Part shown: in pieces, positions 1 to 8,815 of the stretch
How positions within the stretch are numbered: the first letter of the stretch is position 1
Layout: every line of letters begins with the position of its first letter
NCBI RefSeq assembly: GCF_900177275.1
Contig: NZ_FXAG01000029.1
Span: 1 to 45,073 of the forward strand
From: Pseudogulbenkiania subflava DSM 22618
GTDB taxonomy: Bacteria > Pseudomonadota > Gammaproteobacteria > Burkholderiales > Chromobacteriaceae
Length of the DNA stretch: 45,073 nucleotides
Reading direction: 5' to 3'
Position numbers and translations under genes: made by a program
Notes under the pieces: model-generated
What the model was told of the DNA's origin: nothing
The model's input: only the letters and a program-made list of their open reading frames with translations
Database searches by the model: none

Positions 1-259
1 CGGTCAGTTTGGCTGGCCGTCCACCGGCACGAGCATTCAGGATGCCGACTAGACCGTGGCGTTCCCAGTTGTGAATCCATGTTCTGATGCTCTCGCCGCT
101 GATTCGCAACACGGCGGCAACGGTGGCAATGTCCTGACCTTGGTTGACAGCAATCAACGCCTTGCCGCGCAAGCGGAAATATTCCTTGGGGTGTGCTTTG
201 GCTAATTGTTCAAGAGTGCAGACTTCAGCTTCATTCAAGGTCAATGTGAGTTTACGCAT
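1..259 (-). CDS. Transposase N-terminal part (IS630-like), runs off the window
   Basis: The gene starts with ATG at 259 and is open to position 1, giving 86 codons. The product begins MRKLTLTLNEAEV and contains a helix-turn-helix segment (QDIATVAAVLRISGESIRTW), then a linker ending GGRPAKLT. This order (HTH, a GLVGIL-type stretch, GRP-KL) is typical of the N-terminal DNA-binding half of IS630-family transposases. The DDE catalytic domain would lie outside the window. The family call rests on the HTH region and the TA boundary only. Confidence 0.7.
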   Translation of the reverse strand, partial: MRKLTLTLNEAEVCTLEQLAKAHPKEYFRLRGKALIAVNQGQDIATVAAVLRISGESIRTWIHNWERHGLVGILNARAGGRPAKLT

Positions 260-332
260 CGTCGAACCGGCATCAGGGAGATACGCAAACAGAAGCAAAA
301 ATCATTCCAACTTAGTTGTGCGGCACTACTTA
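1..332 (-). mobile_element. Partial IS630-like insertion sequence, left copy
   Basis: The first 332 bases are the reverse complement of the right end of the window; positions 64-332 pair with 45073-44805 and I saw no mismatch. The homology stops sharply at the dinucleotide TA (331-332), and different sequence follows in each copy. A TA boundary fits the TA target duplication of the IS630/Tc1 group. The element end carries the start of a transposase gene reading out of the window. The rest of the IS lies beyond position 1. It has cut into a dGTPase-like gene, whose 3' part begins at 333. Confidence 0.8.
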
Positions 333-611
333 GAATGCTCAAAGGACAGATTTCAATGTTCATTAAATTCAAACAAAAGTGACTCAGAAGGGAATCCAAT
401 AATTCTTGAAAAGAAATTATTGGTTTTATTTCCTGAAAAACACATCAAAGCCTATCACCACGCCGCCAATAATAAACATTTATCAGATTTAACGGAAACA
501 CAAAACGAGTGGCTTGCGCGAGCGCATCTTGTGGTTGATTTTCTAGCCGGAATGACCGACGATTATAGTATTGAACTTTACAGAACTTTGTCAGGCATTA
601 AGACTTTATGA
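333..611 (+). pseudogene. dGTPase-like protein, 3' fragment cut by the IS
   Basis: About 92 codons are open from the IS junction to a TGA at 609-611. The frame runs into the IS without a start of its own, so the 5' part of the gene is missing. The last 30 residues (VVDFLAGMTDDYSIELY) match the C-terminal helix of dGTP triphosphohydrolases, usually of the form DY-AGMTD-YA-ELY. The HD metal-binding motif that defines catalysis would have been in the lost part. The fragment is AT-rich compared with the genes from 1.3 kb onward, as is its partner, which suggests transfer. The stop overlaps the next start (ATGA), so the two genes were translationally coupled. Confidence 0.6.
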
Positions 612-1192
612 CTATTCCATTACACCATCCATATTGGCATATTGTTAGCTTGATTCAGAATCACCAAGAGATATCCCATCTCTCAATTAGCATATATGAA
701 TATACGCCAAACTCCATTAATGACAATAGGGAAATTTTTCACATACCAAGATCCGATTTTCTGGACGAGCAGCACATATTAAAAATAATCAATAATTTAA
801 GCGGCGAGCAAAACATCTCTCTTCATTCAGATGTAAAAACCTTAAATGGAAAAAAACTACACATCCCAATGGTAGACATGAATACCGCTTCAAAAGCCCA
901 TCTAGAAAAATTAAAAAACTATCTAGAAGAAAGGTTATACAGCGAGTTACGCTGGTATAAAAGCGGCAGGTCATTTCATGGATATGGGAGAAGATTAATC
1001 ACAACTGACGAATGGGTCAAATTAATGGGGAGGTTACTGCTAAGCAACCAGAAGAACATGACCCCAACTGTTGACCCCAGGTGGATTGGCCACAGACTGC
1101 TTGCCGGGTATTCAACTTTGCGATGGAGCAAGAACGGAAATTATTATCTTTCCTTACCTGAAGAAATAAGTCCATTTAATAATATTGAATAA
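608..1192 (+). CDS. Primase-like (archaeo-eukaryotic primase fold) protein, putative
   Basis: This is a 194-residue protein whose ATG overlaps the stop of the dGTPase fragment by four bases. Around residues 118-125 the segment KSGRSFHGYG resembles the S-x-H motif of archaeo-eukaryotic primases. About 35 residues later, VDPRWIGHRLLAGYSTLRW resembles their third motif, with a conserved Asp and an LRW segment. No clear first Asp-x-Asp pair is visible, so polymerase activity is doubtful and the family call is tentative. The gene is markedly AT-rich. Its pairing with a nucleotide-hydrolysing enzyme suggests an acquired two-gene module, perhaps in phage defence (inference). Confidence 0.45.
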   Translation: MTIPLHHPYWHIVSLIQNHQEISHLSISIYEYTPNSINDNREIFHIPRSDFLDEQHILKIINNLSGEQNISLHSDVKTLNGKKLHIPMVDMNTASKAHLEKLKNYLEERLYSELRWYKSGRSFHGYGRRLITTDEWVKLMGRLLLSNQKNMTPTVDPRWIGHRLLAGYSTLRWSKNGNYYLSLPEEISPFNNIE

Positions 1193-1340
1193 ATTATCAA
1201 AATGGCAAATCAGGCCAATAAAATAAATACCAATATTGAGCTTTATCTTGACGAATAACACGCATTACACTCGTGATTACTACAGGGCTTAACGGAATCA
1301 GTCCAGCCCACCTTGCTCACCATCCGGATAGGAAAATCCC

Positions 1341-1562
1341 ATGGCAGACCCCACCCTCGTTAATGGACAGATTACCGACGCGGCCACCCAAACCAACGTC
1401 AAAGTGCTGGGCGAGGCACCAGCAGAAGCACTTGGAACACTCGAAGAGACCGTTTCTCAATCACTTGATTTGTCCATGGAAAACGCACAGCAAAACCAGC
1501 AGCCACAAGATGAAACGGCGCTGATGGATAGAGAGAGCGAATCCGCGGATAGTGGGGAATAA
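1341..1562 (+). CDS. RebB-like R-body (killing trait) protein
   Basis: A 73-residue protein begins MADPTLVNGQITDAATQTNVK and continues with VLGEAPAEALG. This N-terminal half is the signature of the RebB family, the small structural proteins that polymerise into R-bodies, the coiled protein ribbons first known from Caedibacter. The second half (ENAQQNQQPQDE) is shorter and more acidic than usual. AGGAAAA lies just before the ATG. No other reb gene is present nearby, although such genes usually come in clusters, so this copy may be an orphan. Confidence 0.65.
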   Translation: MADPTLVNGQITDAATQTNVKVLGEAPAEALGTLEETVSQSLDLSMENAQQNQQPQDETALMDRESESADSGE

Positions 1563-1648
1563 CGTCCTAGGCGGCAGAAATCATGCACGGTGCGCTGGGC
1601 TTCGCCACTTCAGCCCCTCCCACCATGTTGCACGATAGGCATTTCGAA

Positions 1649-1676
1649 AGAAAAAAGCCCGGCATTGCCGGGCTTG
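1649..1676 (-). terminator. Rho-independent terminator of the DUF2846 lipoprotein gene
   Basis: A 10-bp perfect stem (AAGCCCGGCA with TGCCGGGCTT, 1655-1675) is followed, on the minus strand, by a run of T. It sits 20 bases past the stop at 1696. Confidence 0.85.
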
Positions 1677-1695
1677 TTCATCTCTGTTACCAGCC

Positions 1696-2136
1696 TTATT
1701 TGGCCAGCTTGGTTTCCAGTACGTTCTTCTTGCCTTCCTCGTCGCTCACCAGCTTCACGTTAGCGCCGCCAACAAACACCCCCATGCGGATGTATTGCTC
1801 AATGAAGTAGTTCTGGCCGCCATTGGTAATCAGGTCGAGGTCGTTGTTGCTGAACTCGGATTCGGTGCTAACGGTCTGCTTGCCCGGAGCGACCTGACGG
1901 TAGAAATAGACTTTGTTGGCGGTTTCGCCGAGGCGCTCACCGTTGAGGTACACGTCTTTCTTCAGCGCTTGGCCAACAAAGCTGTTGCGATAGATGTAGA
2001 TGCCGGACTTGTCGGCAGGCGGTGCCGCAAAGGTCTTGAGCTGGGCATCGGCTTTCGGATCGCCCATCGGTACCGAAGCGCACCCGGTAAACAGTACGGA
2101 AGCGGCCAGCAGGCCGGCAAGCAAGCTTTTCTTCAT
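1696..2136 (-). CDS. DUF2846-type lipoprotein
   Basis: The 146-residue product starts MKKSLLAGLLAASVLFTGCAS, a lipoprotein signal with lipobox FTGC (lipidated Cys near residue 18). The mature part (SGIYIYRNSFVGQALKKDVY, then YFYRQVAPGKQTVST) matches the DUF2846 family of small periplasmic lipoproteins, in which a short beta domain presents a YIYR motif. ATG 2136 was chosen over upstream starts because it opens the signal peptide. The gene is monocistronic, with its own terminator. The function of the family is unknown. Confidence 0.75.
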   Translation of the reverse strand: MKKSLLAGLLAASVLFTGCASVPMGDPKADAQLKTFAAPPADKSGIYIYRNSFVGQALKKDVYLNGERLGETANKVYFYRQVAPGKQTVSTESEFSNNDLDLITNGGQNYFIEQYIRMGVFVGGANVKLVSDEEGKKNVLETKLAK

Positions 2137-2447
2137 GAGGTTTCTCTTGTGTAGGGCCCGTTTTTTCCAGCTGCGGCTGGATTGGCACGCGGCATTGCCA
2201 ATGTCATGATGGGTGGCAGCGAGATTGTATTTGAATATGCCGGTAATGGACATAACACCATTGGCATTTCTGGTCGGATAGCGACGGTCAGAAACATCCG
2301 GCTCCCCTTCCCGCCTCGCCAATTTCCAAGCCTCCATTCCTTCAGTCCCTGAGCCCCCTCGGGCATCGCATCGGCCGGGGAGCCAAACCGGGCTGGCCTG
2401 TGTCGTGCTATAGTGTCGCCCCACCTCCGTCACCCACGATTTGCCCG
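2137..2447. other. Intergenic region between divergent lipoprotein genes
   Basis: This 311-base stretch separates two divergently transcribed small lipoprotein genes and must hold both promoters. A short inverted repeat (CCAGCTGCGGCTGG, 2167-2180) lies 30 bases upstream of the minus-strand start. I see no gene, RNA or clear sigma70 promoter in it. Confidence 0.5.
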
Positions 2448-2783
2448 ATGAACGCTCTCCCCCGCCTAGCCTGTTGGCTGCTGCCGGCGCTGTTGTGCGC
2501 TTGCCAACGGGAGCCGCTGCACGGCCGTTTTCGTTGTCCCGACCAGAATGCCTTTAGCTACAACCGCCAGACGCAGACGGTGGAGCTGAGCCGGGCCGGC
2601 GCTCGCTACCAGGGTTTCATGGACGAGAAGCGGCAGCTCGTGTGGCCGAAGAACGAGGGTGACCGCAGCCTGCCGGATACATTTGCGCTGTCGCGCAAGG
2701 ACCCGAGGCAGCTAATGCTGTACGGCGGGTTTGCCGGCAAGGGGCTGGCCTGCCAGAGCGAGGGCGGCAAGGCCGCGCCGTAA
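2448..2783 (+). CDS. Small lipoprotein, hypothetical
   Basis: The product is 111 residues from ATG 2448. It begins MNALPRLACWLLPALLCACQ, a signal peptide with lipobox LCAC. The mature part has an early FRCPDQNAF segment and a late CQSEGG, so two cysteines could pair in the periplasm. I do not recognise the family. It ends 22 bases before the RlmN-like gene and is probably co-transcribed with it. Confidence 0.6.
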   Translation: MNALPRLACWLLPALLCACQREPLHGRFRCPDQNAFSYNRQTQTVELSRAGARYQGFMDEKRQLVWPKNEGDRSLPDTFALSRKDPRQLMLYGGFAGKGLACQSEGGKAAP

Positions 2784-2805
2784 GCACAACGTTTCAGAAG
2801 CTCCC

Positions 2806-3870
2806 ATGCGTATCCAGGACCTCCAGCACGCCCTCGCCTCCATCGGCGCCCTTCCCTGTCACATCGGGCGTATCCATCGCGCCTGGCTCAAAGGGCAGCC
2901 GCTGGATGCCGGCACCCGTCGCCAGAAGAGCGAGGATTATTTTCCGCTGTCGGTGCGCAATGGCTTGCGGCCGATTGCGGCGCAGGTGGAGGGGCTGGCG
3001 CGCATTCAGTCGCAGCACCCGGCGGCGGATGGCTCGCTGCGGCTGTTGGTGGCACTCAACGACGGCCAGATGGTGGAGAGCGTGCTGCTGCCGCGCGACG
3101 GGCTGTGCGTGTCGAGCCAGGTGGGTTGCGCGGTGGGCTGTACCTTCTGCATGACCGGCAAGAGCGGCCTGCTGCGCCAGCTCGGCAGCGCCGAGATCGC
3201 GGCGCAGGTGGCGCTGGCGCGGCGCATCCGGCCGGTGAAGAAGGTGGTGTTCATGGGCATGGGCGAGCCGGCGCACAATCTGGACAATGTGCTGGACGCC
3301 ATCGACCTGCTGGGCAGCGACGGCAATATCGGCCACAAGAACCTGGTGCTGTCCACGGTGGGCGACCCGCGCGTGTTCGAGCGGCTGCCGCAGCAGCGCA
3401 TCAAGCCAGCGCTGGCGCTGTCGCTGCACACTACCCGCGCCGAGCTGCGCGCCCAGTTGCTGCCACGTGCGCCGCGCTACGACCCGGCGGAGCTGGTGGC
3501 GCTGGGCGAGGACTATGCCCGCCGTGTCGGCTACCCGATCCAGTACCAGTGGACGCTGCTGGCCGGCGTCAACGACACGCAGGAAGAAATGGACGCCGCG
3601 GTGCGGTTGCTGAAGGGCAAATACGGCGTGCTGAACATCATTCCGTACAACAGCGTGGAGGGTGACCACTTCCAGCGCCCGTCCGCCGAGCGCATCGAGC
3701 AGATGAAGCGCTATCTGCACGACCACGGTGTGCTGACCAAGGTGCGCGATTCGGCCGGGCAGGATATCGACGGCGGCTGCGGGCAACTGCGGGCGCGGGC
3801 GGCGGAGGTGATCGACCACAGCCGCTTGCTGCGGCGGGCAAACGCGGTAAAGACCACTCCGCAGGCGTGA
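2806..3870 (+). CDS. RlmN/Cfr-type radical SAM RNA methyltransferase
   Basis: This 354-residue protein has the RlmN/Cfr layout. Residues 108-115 carry the radical-SAM cluster motif C-x3-C-x2-C (CAVGCTFC). GMGEP follows at 151-155, and C325 in DIDGGCGQLRA is the methyl-carrying cysteine. RlmN enzymes methylate C2 of A2503 in 23S rRNA, and of A37 in some tRNAs, through a protein-bound methyl intermediate. The N-terminus is shorter than in housekeeping RlmN, and motif III reads GGCGQL instead of the usual AACGQL, so this may be a paralogue with another target. There is no strong ribosome-binding site. A perfect terminator follows the gene. Confidence 0.8.
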   Translation: MRIQDLQHALASIGALPCHIGRIHRAWLKGQPLDAGTRRQKSEDYFPLSVRNGLRPIAAQVEGLARIQSQHPAADGSLRLLVALNDGQMVESVLLPRDGLCVSSQVGCAVGCTFCMTGKSGLLRQLGSAEIAAQVALARRIRPVKKVVFMGMGEPAHNLDNVLDAIDLLGSDGNIGHKNLVLSTVGDPRVFERLPQQRIKPALALSLHTTRAELRAQLLPRAPRYDPAELVALGEDYARRVGYPIQYQWTLLAGVNDTQEEMDAAVRLLKGKYGVLNIIPYNSVEGDHFQRPSAERIEQMKRYLHDHGVLTKVRDSAGQDIDGGCGQLRARAAEVIDHSRLLRRANAVKTTPQA

Positions 3871-3906
3871 GCGTTACCGCTCGCGCCCTTGCCACAAGGC
3901 AGAGAT

Positions 3907-3934
3907 AAGCCCGGTCCAGTGACCGGGCTTTTTG
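3907..3934 (+). terminator. Rho-independent terminator after the RlmN-like gene
   Basis: A perfect 10-bp stem (AAGCCCGGTC / GACCGGGCTT) with loop CAGT is followed by TTTTTG on the plus strand, 37 bases past the stop. It also lies between the convergent rlmN-like and sbcC genes. Confidence 0.9.
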
Positions 3935-3982
3935 TTCGCCTGACGCCGTCCGCCGCTCGGGGACCGGCGGCTGGGGCGACCA

Positions 3983-6900
3983 TCAGGCGGTGATGTCGAT
4001 GCGGGAAGCGCCCAGCCCGCTGGCCTTGCGGATGACGATCTGCACCGCGATGCGCTCCTGCATACCGGCCACGTGGCTGATGACGCCGATGGACTTGCCG
4101 TTCGAGTTGATGGCGTCCAGCGCATCCAGGGCCACCTCCAGCGTTTCGCCATCCAGCGTGCCGAAGCCTTCGTCGAGGAACAGCGAGTCGATGGAGGTCT
4201 TGTGGCTGACCAGGTCGGACAGCGCCAGGGCGAGGGCCAGGCTGACCAGGAAACTCTCGCCGCCCGACAGCGTGCGGGTGTCTCGCGTGACGTCCGCCTG
4301 CCAAGTGTCGACAATTTCCAGCTCCAGCTCGCCGGTCGGCTTGCGCTGCAGCAGATAGCGGCCGTGCAGCCGTTCGAGGTGGCGGTTGGCCAGGTGCATC
4401 AGGTGGTCCAGCGTCAGCCCCTGGGCAAACTTACGGTATTTGTCGCCCTCTTTCGAGCCGATGAGGCTGTTGAGCCGCTGCCAGATATCCACGTCGGCCG
4501 CTTGGTGCTCGATCTGCTGGAACAATGCCTGCTGGCTTGCCCGGCGCTGGGCGTCGTCGTTGAGCAGCGCCAACAAGGCGCCTTGCTGGCTGGAGAGGGC
4601 CTGTCGTTGCGCGTCGAGCGCAGCCAGTGCGGCATCCAGTTCCGCGAGGGTGAGCGGCGTGCGCGCCTGCTGTTGCAGGGCGAGCAAGGTCGCGGCGGCG
4701 GTGTGGCGCACGGCCTGGCTCCGCTCCAGTGTTTGCTGTCGTTGCTGACGCAGGGCTTGCAGCCGCTGGCGTTCTTCCGCGGGCAGCAGCGCTTGCAGGA
4801 AGGCGTCGCCATCGGCAAACGGGCTGATCGCCAGCGCCGCCAGCCAGGCGGTTTCGGCTTCGACGCCTTGCCGTTGCTGCGTCTGCAGGTCTGCCGCCAG
4901 TTGGGCTTGTTGGCCTTGCAGGCTGGCGATCTGTGCGGACAGCGCTTCTACCCGCTCGGCGCAGTGGGTGAGCGCCGCCTCGTCCAGCACTGGATCGGCA
5001 CTCTGTTCGGGCGCAGCGACCCCCAGCTTGCTCCAGCGCGCCTGCCAGGCCAGAGCCTGGCTGGCGGCGTGTTCGCTGCGGGCTTGCAGCTTGAGCAGTT
5101 CGGCTTCGTACTGTTGCTGCTCGCGCTGTTTGGCCTGCCACGCCTGCCAGTCTTGCTGGCGCCCGGCCAGCCAGAGGGCCATGTCGCCATCGACCGAGAA
5201 TCCGGCGGCGGCAATGGAGGCCAGCAGGCACTCGCCGGCTTGCTGTGCAGCGTGCGAGGCGACGTCCCGCTGTTCTTGCAGCTCGGCCAGGCGCTTGGCC
5301 GCATGGGCTTGGCTTTGCAGCAGCAGTTCATGCTGCTGGCCGGCTTCCTGCCGTTGTGCGGCGTCCTGCCCCTCTTGCTGCTGGGCTTCGGCCAACCTTT
5401 GCTGAGCCGTCTCGGCCTGCTGCAGCGTGGTTTTGAGGGCGGCTTCCTGCTGCTCCGCCGTGACCAGCCCTTGCTGCAAGGCGGATTCTTGCTGCCACCC
5501 GCTATCGTCCACGCCGAGCTCAGCGGCCTTGGCGTTCCACTCGGTCTGGGCGAGCTGGAGAGACTGCACGAGCGCCGCGAGGGACTGTTGCTGCTGCTCC
5601 TGCCGGCCGGTCAGGCTGGCGAGTTGGCTCTTGGTGCTGTTGCCACTTTCTTCGAGCCGCTGCAGCGCGGCTTCCTTTTCCTGCAGGGCGCGTTCGGTGG
5701 CGGAGCTGTCCAGTTGCTGATAGGACTGGATGCCGGGGTGCTCGTGCGAGCCGCACAAGGGGCAGGCCTCGCCCGGCTGCAACGCGGCGCGGTGCGCCTC
5801 CAGGCTCTGGATGCGCTGCTCTTGCTGCAGCAGCTTGCGCTTGTCGTCCACCTGCTCTTTCAGCTGCCAATAGTCGCGACGCAGTGCGTCGAGTACGGCT
5901 TGCTGTTTGGCCAACTGTTGGTGGGTATCGGCAATGCCGGTTTGCTGTTGCCCGCGCTGGGCGGCGAGCTGGCGCAGCTGCGTTGACTGCTGGGTAAGCT
6001 GCCGCCACGCCTGCACCTGTTCCTGGGTGCGCTGCCAGCTGTCGCGCAGGCCCGCCAGCGTCTGGCCTTGCAGCAGCATGGCCGCCTGGCGCTCGGCCTC
6101 TTGCGTGGCTTGCCGACTGTGTTCGTGGCGAGCAGTGGCTTGCTGCAAGACCTGTTCTTGTCGGGTCAGGCGGGTTTCGATATCGGCCAGTTCGCCCTGC
6201 TGCGCCTGCAGTTGGATTTGCCACTGCTGCACGGCCTGCTGCACTTGCTGGAGCTGGCCGTACTCGCTCTGCCAGCCGCTGAGCTTCTCGCCCAGCCCGG
6301 CAAAATGGGCGTGCTGTGTCAGCCACGCCTGGCGTGCCTGCAACTCGTCTTGCACGGTCTGGCAGCGTTGCTGCTCACGTATCGCCACGCCCTCGGCGAG
6401 GGTTTTGGCCTGCCAGTGGGCCGACACCGACTGTTGCCGGCTGGCGGCGAGCTGTTCCAGCACACGTCCCAGGGCGCTTCGGGTCTGGCCTTGCCGGGCC
6501 GTCGCGTCCTGCCACGCCAGGTAGACGGGGCGGATCGCCTCGGCCGGCTCGCTCTGTTGCAGCCGTTGCAGTTCCGGCCCGGCCTGACGGAGTGCGTCCT
6601 GGGCGGCCTGTTCGGCATCCCGGGCTTGCCGTTCGGCCTGCTCAGCCTGGCCCACTTCATAGCGCCACTGGCGCAGGTGCTGGGTTTGCTCCTGTTCGGC
6701 CTGCAATGCCACCAACTGCTCCGCGAAGTCGCCGATTTGCTGTTGCATCGCCTGCCGGCGTTCTTCGGGCAACAGCTCGACCCCGTCTGCCTTGGCCTTG
6801 AGCTGATCCAGCGCCTGCTTGGCATCGCGCGCCTGCTCGAACACGCGCTGCGAAATCTGGCCGTAGATGTCGGTGCCGGTCAGCTCTTCCAGCAGCTCGG

Positions 6901-7405
6901 CACGTTCGTTGGCGCTGGCGTTAAGGAAGGCAGCAAAGCCGCCTTGCGCCAGCATCATCGACTTGGTGAAACGGGCAAAGTCCAGCCCGGTGATCGCCTC
7001 GATGCGCCTGAGCTTGTCATTGATCTGGGAGGTCAGGATGTTGCCGGCGCCATCGGCCAGCTCCACCTTCGGGGCCTGCAATTGGCCATCGGCCTTGTCG
7101 CGGGCGCGGCGCTGGCTCCAGAACGCGCGGTAGACCTGCCCCTTCACCTCGAACTCCACCTCGGCCAGGCAATCCGCCGTGTGGCGCGTCATGATCTCGT
7201 TGGAGGAGGCGGAGATGGTCTTGAGGCGAGGGGTTTCGTGGTACAGCGCCAGACAGATGGCGTCCAGCAACGTGGACTTGCCGGCGCCGGTGGGACCGGT
7301 AATGGCGAACAGGCCGTTGTCCTTGAACGGCGGCTGGGTGAAGTCGATTTTCCACTCGCCCTTGAGCGAGTTGAGGTTTTTCAGGCGCAGGGTCAGGATT
7401 TTCAT
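3983..7405 (-). CDS. sbcC: Exonuclease subunit SbcC
   Basis: A 1140-residue SMC/Rad50-like ATPase, the partner of SbcD in the nuclease that cleaves hairpins and protein-blocked DNA ends. The N-terminus [16 protein letters not shown] is followed by a Walker A motif (GPTGAGKST, about residues 35-43). A very long glutamine- and alanine-rich coiled coil is broken in the middle by the zinc hook [10 protein letters not shown]. The C-terminal lobe carries the ABC signature LSGGESF and Walker B with D-loop ([11 protein letters not shown]). All key residues are present and the length is normal. ATG 7405 overlaps the sbcD stop (ATGA), so the pair is translated in a coupled way. Confidence 0.95.
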   Translation of the reverse strand: MKILTLRLKNLNSLKGEWKIDFTQPPFKDNGLFAITGPTGAGKSTLLDAICLALYHETPRLKTISASSNEIMTRHTADCLAEVEFEVKGQVYRAFWSQRRARDKADGQLQAPKVELADGAGNILTSQINDKLRRIEAITGLDFARFTKSMMLAQGGFAAFLNASANERAELLEELTGTDIYGQISQRVFEQARDAKQALDQLKAKADGVELLPEERRQAMQQQIGDFAEQLVALQAEQEQTQHLRQWRYEVGQAEQAERQARDAEQAAQDALRQAGPELQRLQQSEPAEAIRPVYLAWQDATARQGQTRSALGRVLEQLAASRQQSVSAHWQAKTLAEGVAIREQQRCQTVQDELQARQAWLTQHAHFAGLGEKLSGWQSEYGQLQQVQQAVQQWQIQLQAQQGELADIETRLTRQEQVLQQATARHEHSRQATQEAERQAAMLLQGQTLAGLRDSWQRTQEQVQAWRQLTQQSTQLRQLAAQRGQQQTGIADTHQQLAKQQAVLDALRRDYWQLKEQVDDKRKLLQQEQRIQSLEAHRAALQPGEACPLCGSHEHPGIQSYQQLDSSATERALQEKEAALQRLEESGNSTKSQLASLTGRQEQQQQSLAALVQSLQLAQTEWNAKAAELGVDDSGWQQESALQQGLVTAEQQEAALKTTLQQAETAQQRLAEAQQQEGQDAAQRQEAGQQHELLLQSQAHAAKRLAELQEQRDVASHAAQQAGECLLASIAAAGFSVDGDMALWLAGRQQDWQAWQAKQREQQQYEAELLKLQARSEHAASQALAWQARWSKLGVAAPEQSADPVLDEAALTHCAERVEALSAQIASLQGQQAQLAADLQTQQRQGVEAETAWLAALAISPFADGDAFLQALLPAEERQRLQALRQQRQQTLERSQAVRHTAAATLLALQQQARTPLTLAELDAALAALDAQRQALSSQQGALLALLNDDAQRRASQQALFQQIEHQAADVDIWQRLNSLIGSKEGDKYRKFAQGLTLDHLMHLANRHLERLHGRYLLQRKPTGELELEIVDTWQADVTRDTRTLSGGESFLVSLALALALSDLVSHKTSIDSLFLDEGFGTLDGETLEVALDALDAINSNGKSIGVISHVAGMQERIAVQIVIRKASGLGASRIDITA

Positions 7406-8622
7406 GCCTCGCCCTCCTGCAGGCTGGTCACGATACGGCGGTAGCGTGCCTCCAGCTTTGCCCGTAGCGCCTCGTCCAGCACTTCCTGCTCCAGCCGCTT
7501 GCCGAACACGTCGAACGGCGTCAGTTCGTCCAGCGTTTCTTTGGCCGCGGCTTGCAGGGCGGCGGCGGCATTGCCCCGATCCCGGCGCAAACGCAGCACG
7601 TCCACCGGCAGGCCTTCGGTCATAGCCTGGATGCGGGCTTGCAGATCCGACAGGTAGTCGTCCCCCTTCACCAGCACTTCCAGCCACACCGGCTGCTCGG
7701 CGCTGCCCAGTTGGGCGGCCTCCTGGATCTGGCTTTCCAGCGTCTTCAAATCTCCCTTGAGCGAAACCAGTTGCTGGAAGCGTGGCACCGACAGCGGCGT
7801 GATGCCCATCAGGCCGAGATCATCGACGTCCACCAGCAGCACTTCCTTTTGCTGGCTGGCTTCGTCAAAGCTCAAGGGGATGGGCGAACCGCTGTAGCGG
7901 ATGTGCTCCAGCCCGCCCACCTTCTGCGGCCGGTGGATATGGCCCAGCGCGATGTAATCGGCAGGCGGAAAAGCGGTGGTCGGGAAGGCTTCCAGCGCGC
8001 CGACGTAGATCTCCCGCACCGATTCGCTGGCGCTGGCCCCCACGGTGGTGAGATGGCCGGTGGCGATAATCGGCAAAGGCAGGCGCAGTTCGTCGCGTTT
8101 GGCACAGGCGAGCTGATACACGGCCTGATAGTGGCGATGGATGGCTTCCTGCAGCGACAGCTGTTTCTCCTCCGCGCTCTGCCCGGCCTGGCTCTGCATC
8201 ACGTCGCGCGGACGGATGAACGGAATGGCGCAGACGATGGCACCGGGACAGCCATCACGCTGCTTGAGCACCCGCACCTGTTGATCGAGCGGGTCTTCCA
8301 CGGCGGGGATGACGGTGGTGCTGAGGTAGGCCAGCAAGGGGCGGCTCTCACCCAGGGTAGCCACCGAATCATGGTTACCGCCCAGCACCAGCAAGGCGGT
8401 GCCAGCGTTGTGCAGCGCGACCACCAGCTGGTTGTAGAGCTCGCGCGCATAGCTGGGCGGGGCGCCGGTATCGAAGATGTCGCCGGCGATGATGACGGCG
8501 TCGACGGCGTGGTCGCGAACTTGCTGGATCAGCCAGTCGATGAAAGCGTGGTGCTCTGCCTGACGGGTCTTGCCCATGAAGTGCTGGCCCAGATGCCAGT
8601 CAGAGGTATGGAGGATGCGCAT
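7402..8622 (-). CDS. sbcD: Exonuclease subunit SbcD
   Basis: A 406-residue Mre11-type metallophosphoesterase, the catalytic partner of SbcC. The manganese-binding motifs appear in order: TSDWHLG (D8, H10), IAGDIFD, GGNHDS, ATGHLT and ALGHIHRPQ. The C-terminal region (after about residue 290) would bind the SbcC coiled-coil base. ATG 8622 starts [10 protein letters not shown] directly. It is the first gene of a two-gene operon, and upstream on the minus strand there are about 150 bases before the terminator hairpin of the next gene. Confidence 0.95.
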   Translation of the reverse strand: MRILHTSDWHLGQHFMGKTRQAEHHAFIDWLIQQVRDHAVDAVIIAGDIFDTGAPPSYARELYNQLVVALHNAGTALLVLGGNHDSVATLGESRPLLAYLSTTVIPAVEDPLDQQVRVLKQRDGCPGAIVCAIPFIRPRDVMQSQAGQSAEEKQLSLQEAIHRHYQAVYQLACAKRDELRLPLPIIATGHLTTVGASASESVREIYVGALEAFPTTAFPPADYIALGHIHRPQKVGGLEHIRYSGSPIPLSFDEASQQKEVLLVDVDDLGLMGITPLSVPRFQQLVSLKGDLKTLESQIQEAAQLGSAEQPVWLEVLVKGDDYLSDLQARIQAMTEGLPVDVLRLRRDRGNAAAALQAAAKETLDELTPFDVFGKRLEQEVLDEALRAKLEARYRRIVTSLQEGEA

Positions 8623-8777
8623 TGGGAAGCGGAGACGTTGCAATGCGGTGGATTGTAGCAAGTCGGGTGTGCCAAGAGCATGCGCTCCCGGATCGAGGTG
8701 AATCGTGACCTGTTTGCCGGCGACGGCAATCCGCCTGCGGCCCGGTGCTGGAACATGGATGTGGAGGGAAGAGAAGC

Positions 8778-8808
8778 CAGCGAGGGCGTGGCTGGCACGC
8801 CCTCGCTG
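8778..8808 (-). terminator. Strong hairpin after the secreted protein gene
   Basis: A perfect 13-bp stem (8778-8790 with 8796-8808) and a 5-base loop GCTGG lie 8 bases past the stop at 8816. On the minus strand it is followed by TGGCTTCTCTT, a weak T tract, so it is either a terminator or an mRNA-stabilising hairpin. Confidence 0.65.
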
Positions 8809-8815
8809 CAACGGT

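Noticed and set aside
144-611. A 155-residue protein running from the IS into the dGTPase fragment
   Set aside because: The first 63 codons are antisense to the transposase gene and occur identically at the other end of the window; only the part after 332 belongs to a real gene.
2794-3819. Minus-strand frame of 341 codons opposite the RlmN-like gene
   Set aside because: It is a shadow of a high-GC gene with intact radical-SAM motifs; its His/Arg/Gln-rich product has no domain.
4073-7444. Long plus-strand reading frames opposite sbcC (637 and 458 codons)
   Set aside because: They are antisense to the SbcC coiled coil. Its high-GC codons and many Gln codons (CAG) leave the opposite strand free of stops. 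The products are Leu/Gln/Gly-rich with no recognisable domain.
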